This document shows, piece after piece, positions 10,758 through 23,350 of a stretch of 64,000 nt of DNA. This DNA comes from Saururus chinensis (taxonomy: Eukaryota; Streptophyta; Magnoliopsida; Piperales; Saururaceae), in NCBI GenBank assembly GCA_035235625.1, contig CP141144.1:21139014-21203013 (forward strand), in the 5' to 3' direction. A program made the position numbers and the translations under genes. Every line of letters begins with the position of its first letter. The first letter of the stretch is position 1. The notes beneath the pieces were generated by a model. It made no database searches and had not been told where the DNA came from. It saw nothing but the letters and a program-made list of their open reading frames with translations.

Positions 10758-12055
10758 CCAGACTTCAATGGACTTCATATTCCATCCAATAGTGACCTCA
10801 CTGAAAGACTTACTAGACTTCCATGAGGCTGAGACCTCAACATCTCACTCCTTGCAAATTGGACAGTGGCCTAGTTACTGTTTCTTTTGTCAAAGACTCA
10901 TGAAGTTAGATCTTCCATCAATTATCTTTGTATGTATTATGACCTTTTCTACATAGTCATACTCATTAAATGTTGTCATATCTGTATATACTTTGTCAAA
11001 TATTTACTTATGTATACTGAGACGGGAGCATACTTTAGTTGGCATGGATCCTCTATATGTTATTGTTCGATGAATGTTATCTCACTAGGGGATATGAAGG
11101 AGTAGGACGTGAGGAACAATAGGCACAGCTACATGCACCACCAATATCAGAGAGACCATTTGCGCATCTAGATTGACCAATGACATATAAAGAGTTCCTT
11201 ACATTTCATTGGAACCTAATAGATAAAATGCAATAAAATTTTGCAAACATGAAGAAGACGATTAGAGATCATATTCCACTCTCAAACAATGAGGAATATT
11301 CTAATAAGGAAGATGATGCACTTGCTCTAGCTACTTGATGATTTTTATGTTTTTTTAATTTACTTGATTATGTATTCTTAAAACTTATGTCTATTCATTA
11401 TATATTCTATGTGACATTAAGATGTATTTTTAAACTAATGATCTTTAGTGGATATGTAATAGACATGTTTGTTTTATTATTTATTTATTTTTAAGACTTG
11501 TGGTGATGATTATGACTTGAATAGTTTAAATTGAATTTTTCGTTGATTATTGATTCCCTTTTTTCTCAATCCGTTTCTCTAAATTCTAATTCGGTAACCA
11601 TAGTATGCGTCCCACGCCTATCAAAAACCTAGTTCACGATATTTCCAACCTTTGAAAAAGTGCAGTGCACAACATTTAACGAATTCATACACGAGCACAA
11701 ATGCCTGCCCAAGCATGTCTTCACTTACTGTCGAACCCTCTGCACAAATCACAATTCACAATTATTTGAAATCTATCTATTTGCATCCTTCAACACCGTC
11801 AGCGTCATTTGCTGCTCTTAGCTGGTAATGATTAATGATACCGGCTAACAGAAGCCATGCCTGATGAACAAGCCGCAAAACAAACATAATCAGGTCGGAC
11901 CCGGCCATTTTTTAGGGAATACGAGATAGGCATCTGAACAGCCCAGTAAGCAAAGCTGATGAACATCCCCACAAATGCAATTTTTCCATCTTATCTTCTA
12001 TACATAAGATACACAATCTGGAAATTTTCAGGCATCTCCAGTAACATCAGCAACG
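10758..12055. other. intergenic, possible transposon relic
   Basis: Follows the last CT tract. Short plus-strand frames (10768-10956; near 11100-11336, including MTYKEFLTFHWNLIDKMQ) are interrupted and match nothing I recognise. The last few hundred bases probably include the 3' untranslated region of the TITAN9-like gene. Confidence 0.35.
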
Positions 12056-15000
12056 TCATTTTAGAACTCTTAGTACCTTCTCAAAAAAGGTGGCACACAT
12101 GTTCATGCCAAAAATCATATCCTCCCTCATCCATTCAGGAGCCACTCTGACAAATGTGCCCAATGAAAGAACATGATAGAATATCTCACCCTCGCCCTTG
12201 TCCAGGCTGTTGTCTACTTTTAAGATGAAAGAATAACCTATAATAGAAAACACAAAACAAAAAAGAAGATACATTTAATTTACAGGACATGAATTAATAT
12301 ATTGGAAACAAAAAGTCTAAGAAAGCAGTTGGCAAAGAAAGGTAAAACTAAATTGATACTCCCTCCGTCCCATATTAATAGCTCCATTTGGAAAAATAGT
12401 AATTTATATTGAATGGTGAAACCCAAGTCTAAGGGAAGGGAAAATAAGCTTATGATACTCTTTTTTTAAAGTACCCAATCACTTAAATTGAACAAAATGG
12501 AACAATTAATATGGAACAAACTTTTTTACCAAATAGAGCTATTAATTTAGGACGGGGGGAGTATAAAGATTCAATTATATGGCGTTAATGAACATGCCAA
12601 GTATGACAGGAGGCGGAAGAATTAACAACTTAGATGCAGCCATATATGGCTTGGGACATGTCGGGGGTTTTAGAAACCAAAAGCTAAATGTTATTCCAGC
12701 AACTATTACCCACCTTTCCTTAAGGCCACCTTATGCTTGATAACTCAAAGACAATGCATATTATAACAGCCAATTCGAACTTAAGAATGCCATATTGAAA
12801 CAAAATCCAAATTGTCCCTAATTTGACACTGGTCACTGGATTACCTTATATTGCTTAGGCTGTCTACAAGCTACTTTCTTCCTCAACCAAATGGGCAAAA
12901 GCCCATATTAGGAAAGAAGAGTTCAATATTAAGTCATATAAATATCGCATACTACCAGTGTTATAAAATCTACACTCAGCTATTAACATGAAGCAGAGAC
13001 CCTCAATTCAAAAATGTTTTCCTGGCCAACTCCATGAGCAAAGCCCGTGACCATGTCCTAAGATGGTACATAGAAGCCAACACGGCATCTATGTATCATG
13101 TCATTTAACATGGTACATGGATGCTGTGTTGGCTTCAATGTACCATGTTAAGAGCCCTATGTAGCATGGTTACCGGACTCTGGTCATGGAGCCCAGTCTA
13201 ATAGAGATGTCCACGTCAATTCTTATTCTTTGGAGACCTACAAGTGTTATTCAGAGCATTCTAATGAAGTTATCTAGAGATATAAAAGGTGACCAAAAAA
13301 GGAAACAACAAAATAGCAAAAAGGAAAAATGGAATAAAAGAGCATGTTGGCTCACACATCAATCAAGAATTCTAAAATTTTCGTTAATTGAGCTATTCAA
13401 CCATAAATAAAGCAATAAGAGTCAGAACTCATAAAACAGCAAAAATTGAAAAACCCCATCAAGATAAATATACCACTAGATTGGTGGAGAACTGAAAGAC
13501 TTAAGCCATCTTCTTGATTTATCACAGAGAAGTTCATGCCAACCAAGCATTGAAGAAGTGTTTGAAACAAGCAATTTTTATGACCAGCACTGTTTGCACC
13601 ATCTCCTACAATTTCAGGCCCACCAATAGGGAAAAAAATATGAGTAAATGACAAGAAATGAAACCAAATGGAAATATGAGTAAATGACTCAGTAAAAACC
13701 TGAATTTGCAATCTTATCTTCATAGCAATTGGGCTGCAAAACTCGAAAGCCACATAGTTGTGTTAGAAATAAAACTGGCTACTTGTTGATTAAGTAACAA
13801 GCAAATGAGCCATAAGAAACATTTTCTAAACAACTACAAGATCACTGTATCTTTACCATGAGGTTGATGACATGCATTTCAGGGTCTGTAGCCAATGAAA
13901 CAATCTCACTTTCGTCAGTTTGGATGCCAAAGTGCCTGGTCGATGGCTTCACATTCTTTTCCTCGGCAGGTCCAATGAATGGACCTCTTGATCTGACAGG
14001 AGAAGGCCTAACAGGAGAACTTATCGTGGCATGGTAACTATTACTTTCGCCCTGAGCTGTATTAGGCAGCAGCTTCTCAACTTCTCCAGAAAGAGCTTTT
14101 GCTGCTAAGAATATATATACATAAGTAACAACAAAAGAGGACACAAGCCAAGGAAATCAAACCAAACCATCCCAGAACTATGTTTGACGGTATTAAATCT
14201 TCACTTCTTATCCTAAAGCATAGTTATATTTTCAGCCTACCAACAATATTTTCCTTTTCCAATTATTTGACAAGAACATAAAACCTTAAAATGACATTAA
14301 ACATAAAGAACACCCAATTGAAGCCCCACCAAATAACTTTTATCCAAGTAATAATGCATCTAAAATGGGTAAGCTGTGAAAAATGATTGTAAAACATATT
14401 CAAAATACAAAATAATTTGTAGGATAAAATCAGCATAGCTAGCACAGGTTTCAAATATAGCAATAGGCAATTCAACCAACTCAAATATATTCCAGCCATC
14501 AATAAAAACGTGTACCTATTGTGATCTTCTACACTCATCAACATCATCCCAGCATCAACAGTATAGTTAGAAAATACCTGAATATGTCCATCTTAAAGGC
14601 ATTCATTTATGCAACAGCTGTCACAATTTGCAACCTTTTAGTTAATAATTATATCTGAAGTGTTCTTTCGGTGATCCATCACAAATAAGCACAGCAAGGA
14701 TAGGAAAAGCCACAATGAGTTTGAATTTGGAATTACGAGTGAGGTTTGTTATAGTGTATTTGTTCTATATTTGTCCTCAGTACTAGGCTTTTCATTATAG
14801 AGGGTAGTTTAGTCATTATAATTTATTTCTTATTTCTTATTGGTTAGCCTTTAAGTGATGGCCATTATCATCTTTTGGGTTAATCAGGAGATCAATCTCT
14901 ATTAGACAGTTTGACTTTCTTTTGGATGTACAAACCTTCATTTTAATACAACAGAATTCACAAACCCTAATTCTATCAAGGACAATGAAGTAACTCTCTT

Positions 15001-15960
15001 TTTGGATTAAAAACAAAGAAGACATCATTGCTATCACGGAGCCACATTCAAAACTGATAGTTCTTACTCTTCTCTTTTTCTTCAATCAAAAGCTGATGGA
15101 ATTGAGAAGACTGTCTTCCTGCTTCCCTGAAATTAGACAATTGCGTAAAGTAGGTATTCTACCCCTAGAACAGAGAAAGATAAATGGAAAAAGAAACATG
15201 CCTATTCTGATTTGACAATTCATGTATCTGCGTCTTCAGCCTTTCATTTTCCCTTTTCAGATATTCTACAGCCTCTTCTGCAGCTGTAAAAATCATAAAA
15301 AAAATAAGGTTCATAGTTTATGCATGGATCAAAAGTTGGCATTTATTTGTCCATGCTGATAACCCTACACCATTTTTGCCCATCAAAACCTTACACCAAG
15401 TTCTGATTGGGCAGAGAAGAGTAGGTCTCACATGACAATAAAGGGGATTTACTTTTCTCTGTCCAATCAATACCTAGTGCAAGGTTTTTCTGTAGGAAAA
15501 TCATTATCCTTTGTAGTATAATGCAATATAGCATAGATAAATAGCTTACATAATATATACATACAAGAAAGTTAGTGAAAGTCACCATCACTAAACAAAT
15601 CTGAGCAAATAGGCCAGGAGAGTCCAGGACTCATTTGCATAGAAAAAAGGCGTTCTAAATTTTCAATTCAAATTAGCATGCTGAGGTTTTGAATCAAAAA
15701 GGAAAGGAAGTATTAAGTACCAGAGACATAGTTATTGTATTTCACTTCTACCTCACGGCTGCATCCATCTAGTACAGAATCTTTCTCCGTCTAATGATAT
15801 TCAAGTATATTCATCAGAAGAGATCAAGGTCGAGGAAGTAGATATCAGACAATAGAAAGAACCCCATAGCATTACACATCATTTCGTTACATTCTAGTAA
15901 ACAGCAATGTACCTTCAATCTTTTATACTTATCCAAAAGTTTAAAGTATGAAACCTCCAT
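12056..15960 (-). CDS. TTN9: TITAN9-like protein, 8 coding exons
   Basis: Coding exons, 5' to 3' on the minus strand: 15960-15913, 15790-15721, 15283-15202, 15126-15068, 14104-13857, 13733-13700, 13605-13474 and 12237-12056. Together they give 855 nt and 284 residues with every splice phase consistent, so the gene looks intact. It starts MEVSYFKLLDKYKRLK, continues with a coiled coil (EEAVEYLKRENERLKTQIHE, LLIEEKEK), a linker rich in Pro and Ser, and ends with a conserved C-terminal domain (CLVGMNFSVINQ, LHQSSG, VLSLGTF, VAPEWMREDMIF, ending CATFFEKVLRVLK). From memory this matches the plant TITAN9 family (DUF7806-type C-terminus), named for Arabidopsis embryo and endosperm mutants with enlarged nuclei; the biochemical role is not known to me. 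Intron 3 appears to use a GC donor. The exon 5 acceptor could also be 3 nt further on. Confidence 0.85.
12359..12561. mobile_element. Stowaway MITE in the last TITAN9-like intron
   Basis: Termini CTCCCTCCGTCCC and its near-inverse GGACGGGGGGAG, with TA on both sides (12357-12358 and 12562-12563). About 203 bp. It sits inside intron 7 of the minus-strand gene. Confidence 0.9.
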
Positions 15961-17940
15961 CTGCATCAGCAATAAAGATGGAGTTACTAATAATAATTAA
16001 ACAAAAATAATCTGAGGGAGGGAGGGGAGAGAGAGAGAGAGTAATCTGAGGGCAAAAATTTCTGAACCTCATGGGAATTAACCAATTGGAAGTACCCAAA
16101 TAATTGCAGTAACCATTATAATTGCTCCTTCTAAAGCAAGGTGGGCTGGGCATACTATTACAAGACCCTCACACACATTTGGAATTGTGCCTTACTTTTG
16201 AGAGAGAGAGGGACAGATAGAAAGAATGATCTTGACCCTAACTTTTCTCAAGCTTTCAATATAGAGCACGATCCTGATCTCATCTGCCTTCCACCTTCAA
16301 CACAATTACTTAAACAGATAAATGTATCTGTAAAGATGTTTCATGAATTCGGGATACATTGATTGAGTTCAGAGCCCCAAAATTAGTTCCTGACTAAATA
16401 TGTTCCCATGTTTTTAAAACATTTTTACAGAGTGGAAATTAGGCACTGAATTGTTATTAAAAAAATAGAAATGAGCCACTGAAAGTAGATAGTAACCCAG
16501 TAAGAGGACTGAAGGCTAAAGATATTAAGATTTAAAAAGTTAGAAATGAATAAATAATTTTGTTCCCAAAATGGTAATGCTCTGGTTGAGAATAACCAAC
16601 CAGTGACAAGTCGTTAGCTGAAAGAGTCATATTAAATAATGGTGATCAGTTGGCTGACACCCCAACCCCCAATAAGAGGGAAACTTATGGTTCAGTTTTC
16701 CGCATGAGAAGTTGGCTTACCTTGGAAGGATAAAGAAGATGATGACAGAAATGGCATCAATCGAGAGAAGAGCAGAGAGCAGTGCAGCTAAGGGTAAATG
16801 TGGACAAAGTGATCAACAATGGGTGGGTGCTTTGACAATGGCACAATGGCAGTTTGTTGTTTCTGACATTATAATAAAGAGAAGTCTCAAAATGAGAGCA
16901 GCAACCTTCAGCTAGGTCTGTCAAAGAAGTCTCAAAAAGAAGAAGAACAAGAACAAGAAGAGTGGTTGCTGCCCTCTTTGGCTCTTCCCTTCATCATGGA
17001 TCCCAGTTCAAATTTTGTATTGATGACTGGTCGGATTTTGAGTGCATCTCCCAACAGCCTAAATCGAACCAGTTGAAAGGGGTATTTAGGATCAAATATA
17101 GGCTGAGACCCCTATCAAGACCAAATTAACTATTGACATCAACATTACGATGAAAAACTATAATAAAATGATTAAATACTTAAAGTTTATGCCTCTCTTT
17201 ATTTTTTTGCAAAAGAGTATCCGAATGGGGTTGGGCAACCATTATGCAAAGCCATAATAGGCACCCAGCTTGATTTGCTATTTTTCCTAGTTTAAGACCT
17301 AGGACTTATTTAGAAGATTACAATTCTAATGAAATTAGGACTTTAGATATAGATTCAATATATTTTGTTTTTCTATATTTAGGATTCTCCCATCCGGTGG
17401 TGGATTTCCAACTTAAAACACATATGTAAGCCTATTTAAAGGTTTATTCATAAATGAAAGGGGAGAATATGATTTTGACTTTCAGAGTGAAGAGTTTTAC
17501 TTCACTGTCGGTGGATTCCATAACCATTGCCAGTGGACTCTGGCAAAAACCTTGGTGGATTCCAAGGAACCCATCCCCTACCCTCCTTGCCCCCCTCCCC
17601 CTCCCCCCTCTCATTTCCTCGTTTCCCTTCATTACGATGCACCATCCAGCATCAAACCAGCTCACCAACCCCCTAGGGTACATGCCACAGGCACAGCACA
17701 CGCACTAGGTAAATTGGGATATAATTCTTTTGGGAAGCTAACGGAATGGACTTCACCTGTTAGAGAATTGGCTATTATATTGCACAAATTAAAAGATAAA
17801 TTTCAGCTTAGTTTTAGTCCTTAACAAGTGTACTTAAATTTTACTGACGAGTGACACCTTGTCAAAGACCAATTGATTCATGTTTTGGCACTAGATGAAT
17901 TTTAAGAAAAAATAATTGACAAAGTTCTAGCATATTGCTA

Positions 17941-20245
17941 TGTTATGCCGACTGCCTAGTAGGATAGCCCCTCACCCATTTACTTTTGCATTAGTCCTTA
18001 GTATTATTTATTTTCAAGCCATCGAATTAGATTAATGATCTAGATTTATTTCTTGTTGAGTTGTGGGCCACAGTAGGATGACCCCTCAGACCCATTTGGT
18101 TTTGCATTAGTCCTTAGTATTACGTATTTTCTAGCCATCAAATTAAATTAATGATCTAGATTTATTTCTTGCCACTGTGGGCAAACTATATAAAGGCCTG
18201 TGGCCTCTCCTTTTGCTCTATGGAAAGACAATTTAGCTGCTCGAATCTCTCTTTTCTCTATCCCCTGTCAACTCCTTCCTTGATCCTTTCTTTCCCCTCG
18301 GAGCTTACATGCCAAGTGCTTGCTTTGAAGGTCCAAATTCACCTTTGAGTCATCCTGTGCACTGCACAGGCAGCTCAACACCAGCTATGTCAGCCAAATT
18401 ATGGATGATGCCAGGTATGCTGAATTTGGCAATCAGTTTAATTTTGATGATGGTTATGATTTTTCAGCGTGAGCGCTTTGCCCGAAACCACGCCATATTG
18501 GCCATGATGGTCGGCCTCTGAATAGGGGTTTCCAAAAAGGGGCAGTGCACTGGGAACTTTGATAGAGGCTATATAGAGTATGATGATAACCGCTAGGCCC
18601 CTAGTTCTAGCATTTAAATGCCTATCACTCAAGCTGATTTTCCAAATTATAATGGTGAAGACCCAATGAATTAGATTTATTAGGCCAAGCAATTCTTCGA
18701 TCATCAAAAGAGTGCGGAAGACAAGGTCAAATTGTCCTCCTTCCATATACAGGGAAATGCATTGTGTTGGGTTTGTTGGTTCCTTCACTAATAGTTTGGT
18801 ATTACTTCAGCAGAATTCACTCAGGAGTCATGCATTTCATTTGGAGCTACAAAGTATGAGGACTTTAATTCTCTTATGCCTCTGTGTCATTCAAACCAGT
18901 ACAGTCCAACAATACCAGGATGATTTTGAACAACTCGCAAACCATGTTGCAAATTGGCTAGAGTCCGCACTAATGGAAGTTTTCCTTTCAGGCCAAAGTT
19001 CGTTACTCACAACCCACACCTCGCAGGAATGTATCAGGCTTCTGGGCGTGGCAGAAAAGAAGTTCAGCTTCCTTAGACTTTCACTTCTATTCATTTGCCC
19101 TTGCCATCTACAAGCTAGACATCTACTCCTAGTACTTCATCTACAGTTCCAATTAAGAAGATGTCCTTCAGCCAAAATTGATGCATGACGCTATAAGGAA
19201 TTGTGTTATAATTACGACAAAAAATACATCACCGGCCATCAGTAAGACCATGCAGACTTTTGTGGTTGATGAGACACATGGACCTATGAATCCTTGAGGT
19301 CCTATGGCTAAGTTCAACCCGATTCAGCCACATTGATGAATGACATCGACATATTTGTCTTCTCATGCCTTTCAAGGTGGCAATGCTCCTAACACGATGC
19401 GCATCAATGGCCAAATGGAAAAGCGATGTGTCCTTGTTATAATTGATACAAGTAGCACACATAGCTTCATCAATGATGTGGTTGTTAAACAATTGCACTT
19501 GAAGATTTCAGATTGCCCTGCCTTCAACATTAAGATGGGTGATAGTTCTAAGCTACATAGTACGGGGGTTTGTCGTGATGCATCTATGTTTGCTCATGGC
19601 CACACCATCCAAGCCAATTACTACATCATACCAATTCAAGGGTGTGGATGTCATACTTAGCATTAACAAATAACTGGCTTTGTACCCTGTGCAAAATAAA
19701 GTGGGACTTTGATTAAATGGAAGTGAGCTTTAACATGGATGGGATCAAGTGTTGCCCGACCTTCGAATAAACTAGACATCATTTAGCGGCCTCAGCCTAA
19801 GTACGTGTGGGTTCTCTAGCTGCTTCCAATTGACGAGACTATTGACAATTTGCAGCCTTGAGGACAAGGACAAGGCCAATGCAAAGGAGGATGGAATGTT
19901 ATGACTCTACTGCCATTGGACTCTTGTGCACCCATTTTACATTAGGAAGTTACTTGATTTAGTTGATTCTATTTGGAATAGATTTTATGTTTCCTAGCTT
20001 TCCTAGTTTAGTTTATGCTTAGTTTGATTTCATCTATTAAATTTATTTCCTAGTTGAGTCAAAGTAAGAGGATGTAATTTGGAAAGGCTGAACTATATAA
20101 AAGGCAGTCAGCCCCAAACTTTTGTACGGGAAAATTATTATTGGAATAGATGTTTAAGTTCCTTGATCTTCTTCCCTCTCCCCTTCATCTACACTTCTCC
20201 TAACCTTCTCCTAAACCATACCCTAATTCCCTTATAATCCCTACA
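17941..20245 (+). mobile_element. decayed Ty3/gypsy LTR retroelement, gag-protease only
   Basis: A 5' LTR-like block starts TGTTATGCCGACTGCC (17941) and a 3' block starts TGTTATGACTCTACTGCC (19897) after a purine-rich tract (19881-19896). Both contain a TATATAAA promoter-like box (about 18187 and 20093) and are strongly diverged from each other. Interior plus-strand relics: gag (18610-19070; YNGEDPMN, FFDHQKSAEDKVKL, VQQYQDDFEQLANHVANW) and an aspartic-protease-like region (19340-19660; IIDTSSTHSFIND, with Thr before Ser-Ser where the active site normally reads Asp-Ser/Thr-Gly). Stops interrupt gag. Reverse transcriptase, RNase H and integrase are absent, so it is an internal-deletion remnant. 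Confidence 0.75.
17955..18170 (+). repeat. tandem duplication in the 5' LTR
   Basis: A block of roughly 110 bp containing CATTAGTCCTTAGTATTA and ATGATCTAGATTTATTTCTT occurs twice in a row, near 17985-18050 and 18100-18170, just upstream of the TATATAAA box. The 3' LTR lacks a clear second copy. Confidence 0.7.
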
Positions 20246-20246
20246 G

Positions 20247-20576
20247 GTTAAACAAGTTGCTGCTTTCCACTTCAAGACTTCTACTCTTGGTTATATTGTC
20301 AAAAACAGAAACTGTCATCATGTTATTGTCAAAGTACCCACCCAAAATTGTTCCCTTTGTTCACACTTAGTTCTAGCTGCTTTGCACTCCACTCTTCTCT
20401 CCATTGATGGCAATTCCGTCACTATCCCTGTCAAGTCCAGAAACCATCTACTTCTTTATTCTTTCATGTTAAGCCAACTTGGCACACCCGAAACTAAAAC
20501 AAAGTTTCTTTCTTTGTTGGGGGTTGGTCCGATGGCTTATCACCGGCAAGTCTCAACTAGTGCACTACCATTTTGA
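20247..20576 (+). other. unrecognised open frame downstream of the Ty3 relic
   Basis: After an acceptor-like CCCTACAG the plus strand is open for about 110 codons (VKQVAAFHFKTSTLGYIV to STSALPF). I recognise no domain. It is antisense to the TITAN9-like gene. It may be retroelement-derived or a captured exon. Confidence 0.25.
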
Positions 20577-21701
20577 GAACAAAATATTTAGTCACTGCTT
20601 GATTTCTAAGGCCTAATATCTATAGCCTTCAGTCAACTTACTGTGTTACTATCTTCTTTCTGTGCCTAATTTCCACAAACTGTAAAAATGTTCAAAAAAT
20701 AGAAAGTCTTAGCCTTTATATACTTTACTTCATTTTTGCATCCTCGAAGCTGGTCAAACTTGGGAGGGAGCAGATTCAGTTATGGGCTAATTTTGGGACT
20801 CTCTTGATTAATGTATGCCCAAATTCATTTAACACCGTAGCAAATATATTTAATTGTTTGTATGTATTTTGATTAACATCAATGATCCTTTAAGTAATCA
20901 TTTTAAAGGAGGAAAGCAAATGGGAGTAGTATTGTGGATTCCTCTGGCGAAAAGGCATCAGTGCCAACCACAAATGCATAATAGTTGCATTTGAACTTCT
21001 GCTCGATTTGCTAAGGCTAGAAGTCAGAATCATAATGCACATTCAAATCATTCGCAAGCCAGAAACTGTGCACCAGCACAAATCAAATATCTCTTAATGT
21101 CGTTTTCATTTCCATTGATGCTTGGTCTTCGAGAAACCAAAGAAAATTTTGTAGATTGTTCTGCTTTTCAGCATATGGATTTCAAGACTGGCTAATAAGT
21201 GACTTCAGTTTTCAATAATAGCTAATAAATGACTTCACCATCAGTCAAGTTATGAAAACTTTTATAGATTTTAACTGCTGCTAATCAATTTACCCATCTT
21301 CCAGATAAACCATAAAATTTTCCGTTATTAATCAGATACTTTTAAAATTATTCATCTGAAATGAAAATAAGCTTCTGATGAGACTAAAAACACCATAGCA
21401 ATGGATAATAACTCTGACATCATAGCAATAAGGAACCAGCAATAACAGTTGAAACAAATACAAAACCAGCAGTAATATTTGAAATACACTAAACTATGAG
21501 ATCATAGTTAACTCTACAGAACCAGCAAAAAACCTTGCTCTTTGTTTTCTCTAGTTATATAAATCCCATAGTTGCTGACTTAAACCTCTTCGCAAGTAAT
21601 CTTCATGAAAATAAAAAGCCCTACAACGTTAACCATTGCCAATAGGAACAGAACGCAACGGGAAACTGGAAAGACGTGATCTTTATGAAGGAAGGCTTAC
21701 C

Positions 21702-22090
21702 TTTAGTAATCCGGGAGGGTCGTAGAAGCCTTAGGGCACGGAGAAGATGGTGCTAGGGCACGGGGTAGGGGGGAGAAGGCAAGAGAAATGGCATGGGAAA
21801 TGGTGGAGAAGCAATGCAGTGGTGAGGAGAAGGCCGATGGGAGAATCCTCCGCTGCTAGGGCACGGGAGCTCTCCGGTCGCAGCCTCGCAGGGGAAAGGC
21901 GTATTTCTTTCTTGTCCCTCCCACCTGCCTGTCTCCGATGTCCCGCCGTCCGCCGAGGTCGGATTCCCGCTTATCCTCACGGCCTCGCCCCAATGAATCA
22001 CTGGGCCGGGGAAGAAAGAAGAACATTTTTCTGCTTTTTTAAACGAGAAAATTAATTTGGATGCAAATGTGGGCGGGAAATGAAAGGCCA
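21702..22090 (-). promoter_or_regulatory. putative TITAN9-like noncoding first exon and promoter
   Basis: GC-rich block ending, on the minus strand, at the donor AAAG|GTAAGCC. Its short ORFs on both strands do not look like proteins. The hAT terminus at 22129 lies immediately upstream, so the insertion may have cut off or replaced older promoter sequence. Confidence 0.4.
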
Positions 22091-22128
22091 TTTACCACCA
22101 TTAGGAGAACAAAATGGCTTCTTGGAAA

Positions 22129-23342
22129 CAATGTTTTAAAATCCGGCCCGTGGATTAGTAGTTCGGCTGAGTCGACCGGGTTAGAATCATGAGTTGACTC
22201 GGGTTATCCTGGGTGATGATGTTATCATTAGAAAAATTTATAAGAGTTTCTCTGCAACAATAAAAAAATTTATTAAACCTAATTTAAAATCTTATTTAAA
22301 CCTAATTAACTATTTAAAATATTATTCCTTCTAACCGCATCTAAACTTACAATACTCATTCAAACTTATATTATTGTCATAATTAAAAATATAAATAAAT
22401 ATTCATAATTTTAAATTATAAAAAATTATCTTAGTTTTTACTTTTAAGTCTATTAGTTTAAATTAAGCTAACAATTTATTGTTCACACTAATGTTTACCA
22501 AACTTAAGTAGATAACTAAAAGCACACAAAATTCCTTTAAATGAAAAATCCTAATCTTCAACTCTAAAGTTTAAATTCTAAATTTTTAAATATCAAAATT
22601 ATCAAATTTTGTATTTTTTTTTCAAATTTTTTATAAAAAATATTACATATTAATATAGTAACAAAAATAAAATACTAAATAAATCAAAAGTCATATGTAA
22701 ACATTACCATTCTAAAATAAAAAATTAATATTATTATCTAATCCAAAATCATCATCCAACCCTTGATTATACATTAATGGCTCTTTCTCATTTCTTATAA
22801 AAATAAATTTATTACTAACAATAAAAAATAACAAATGATGTAAAATTATATTATAAAGTATGAACTCTAAAAATTAAATATATTATCACCTTGATTTCTA
22901 AAGTTAAGACCCAATTCATTAACCTCATCTCTAAGTTTTTCGTTATCAATATCATCAAAAATGATATATTTGTCTATTACCCAATCTTCAACCAAGTCCT
23001 TCAAATGAGATATAGTCAAAGATATCTTTTAAGTCCTTATTTTGACCCTTCTCAACCAAATGCCTTCATTTACGAAAAGAAAAAATAAATTTATAATCAT
23101 GAATGAGACTTATATAATACAAAATAAAAAAAATAAAAACATATATTAACTATTAAATAAGTTATCTTACTTTAACTATATATTATATTGAACAAAAATA
23201 AGATCATTAAGCCTTTTGTGCTCCAATCTATTTTTTTTAATCATTTTAAAGATATTTCAATTACAATTGCAACCCAAAGAAATATATATTTGATTAAATA
23301 TCCTAATTGCCATGTCTCATAATTTTGTGTGAGAAATGGGTA
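22129..23342 (-). mobile_element. old hAT fragment, left-end copy A
   Basis: Begins CAATGTTTTAAAATCCGG and is preceded by CTTGGAAA (22121-22128). It aligns along its length, up to about 23327, with 34946-36146, the left (transposase 3') end of the fuller hAT element. It therefore contains relics of the last transposase exons, but with many C-to-T and G-to-A differences. The rest of the transposase and the other terminus are missing here. Another CTTGGAAA lies at 23343-23350. Confidence 0.75.
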
Positions 23343-23350
23343 CTTGGAAA

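Larger units (their letters stand above)
15961..21701 (-). other. probable 5.7-kb leader intron of the TITAN9-like gene
   Basis: The ATG at 15960 directly follows an acceptor-like ..GATGCAG. Going upstream on the minus strand, the first good donor next to GC-rich leader-like sequence is AAAG|GTAAGCC at about 21702. The interval holds a GA microsatellite (16015-16042), a decayed Ty3 element (17941-20245), an unassigned open frame (20247-20576) and otherwise featureless DNA. This is an inference; RNA evidence would decide. Confidence 0.45.
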
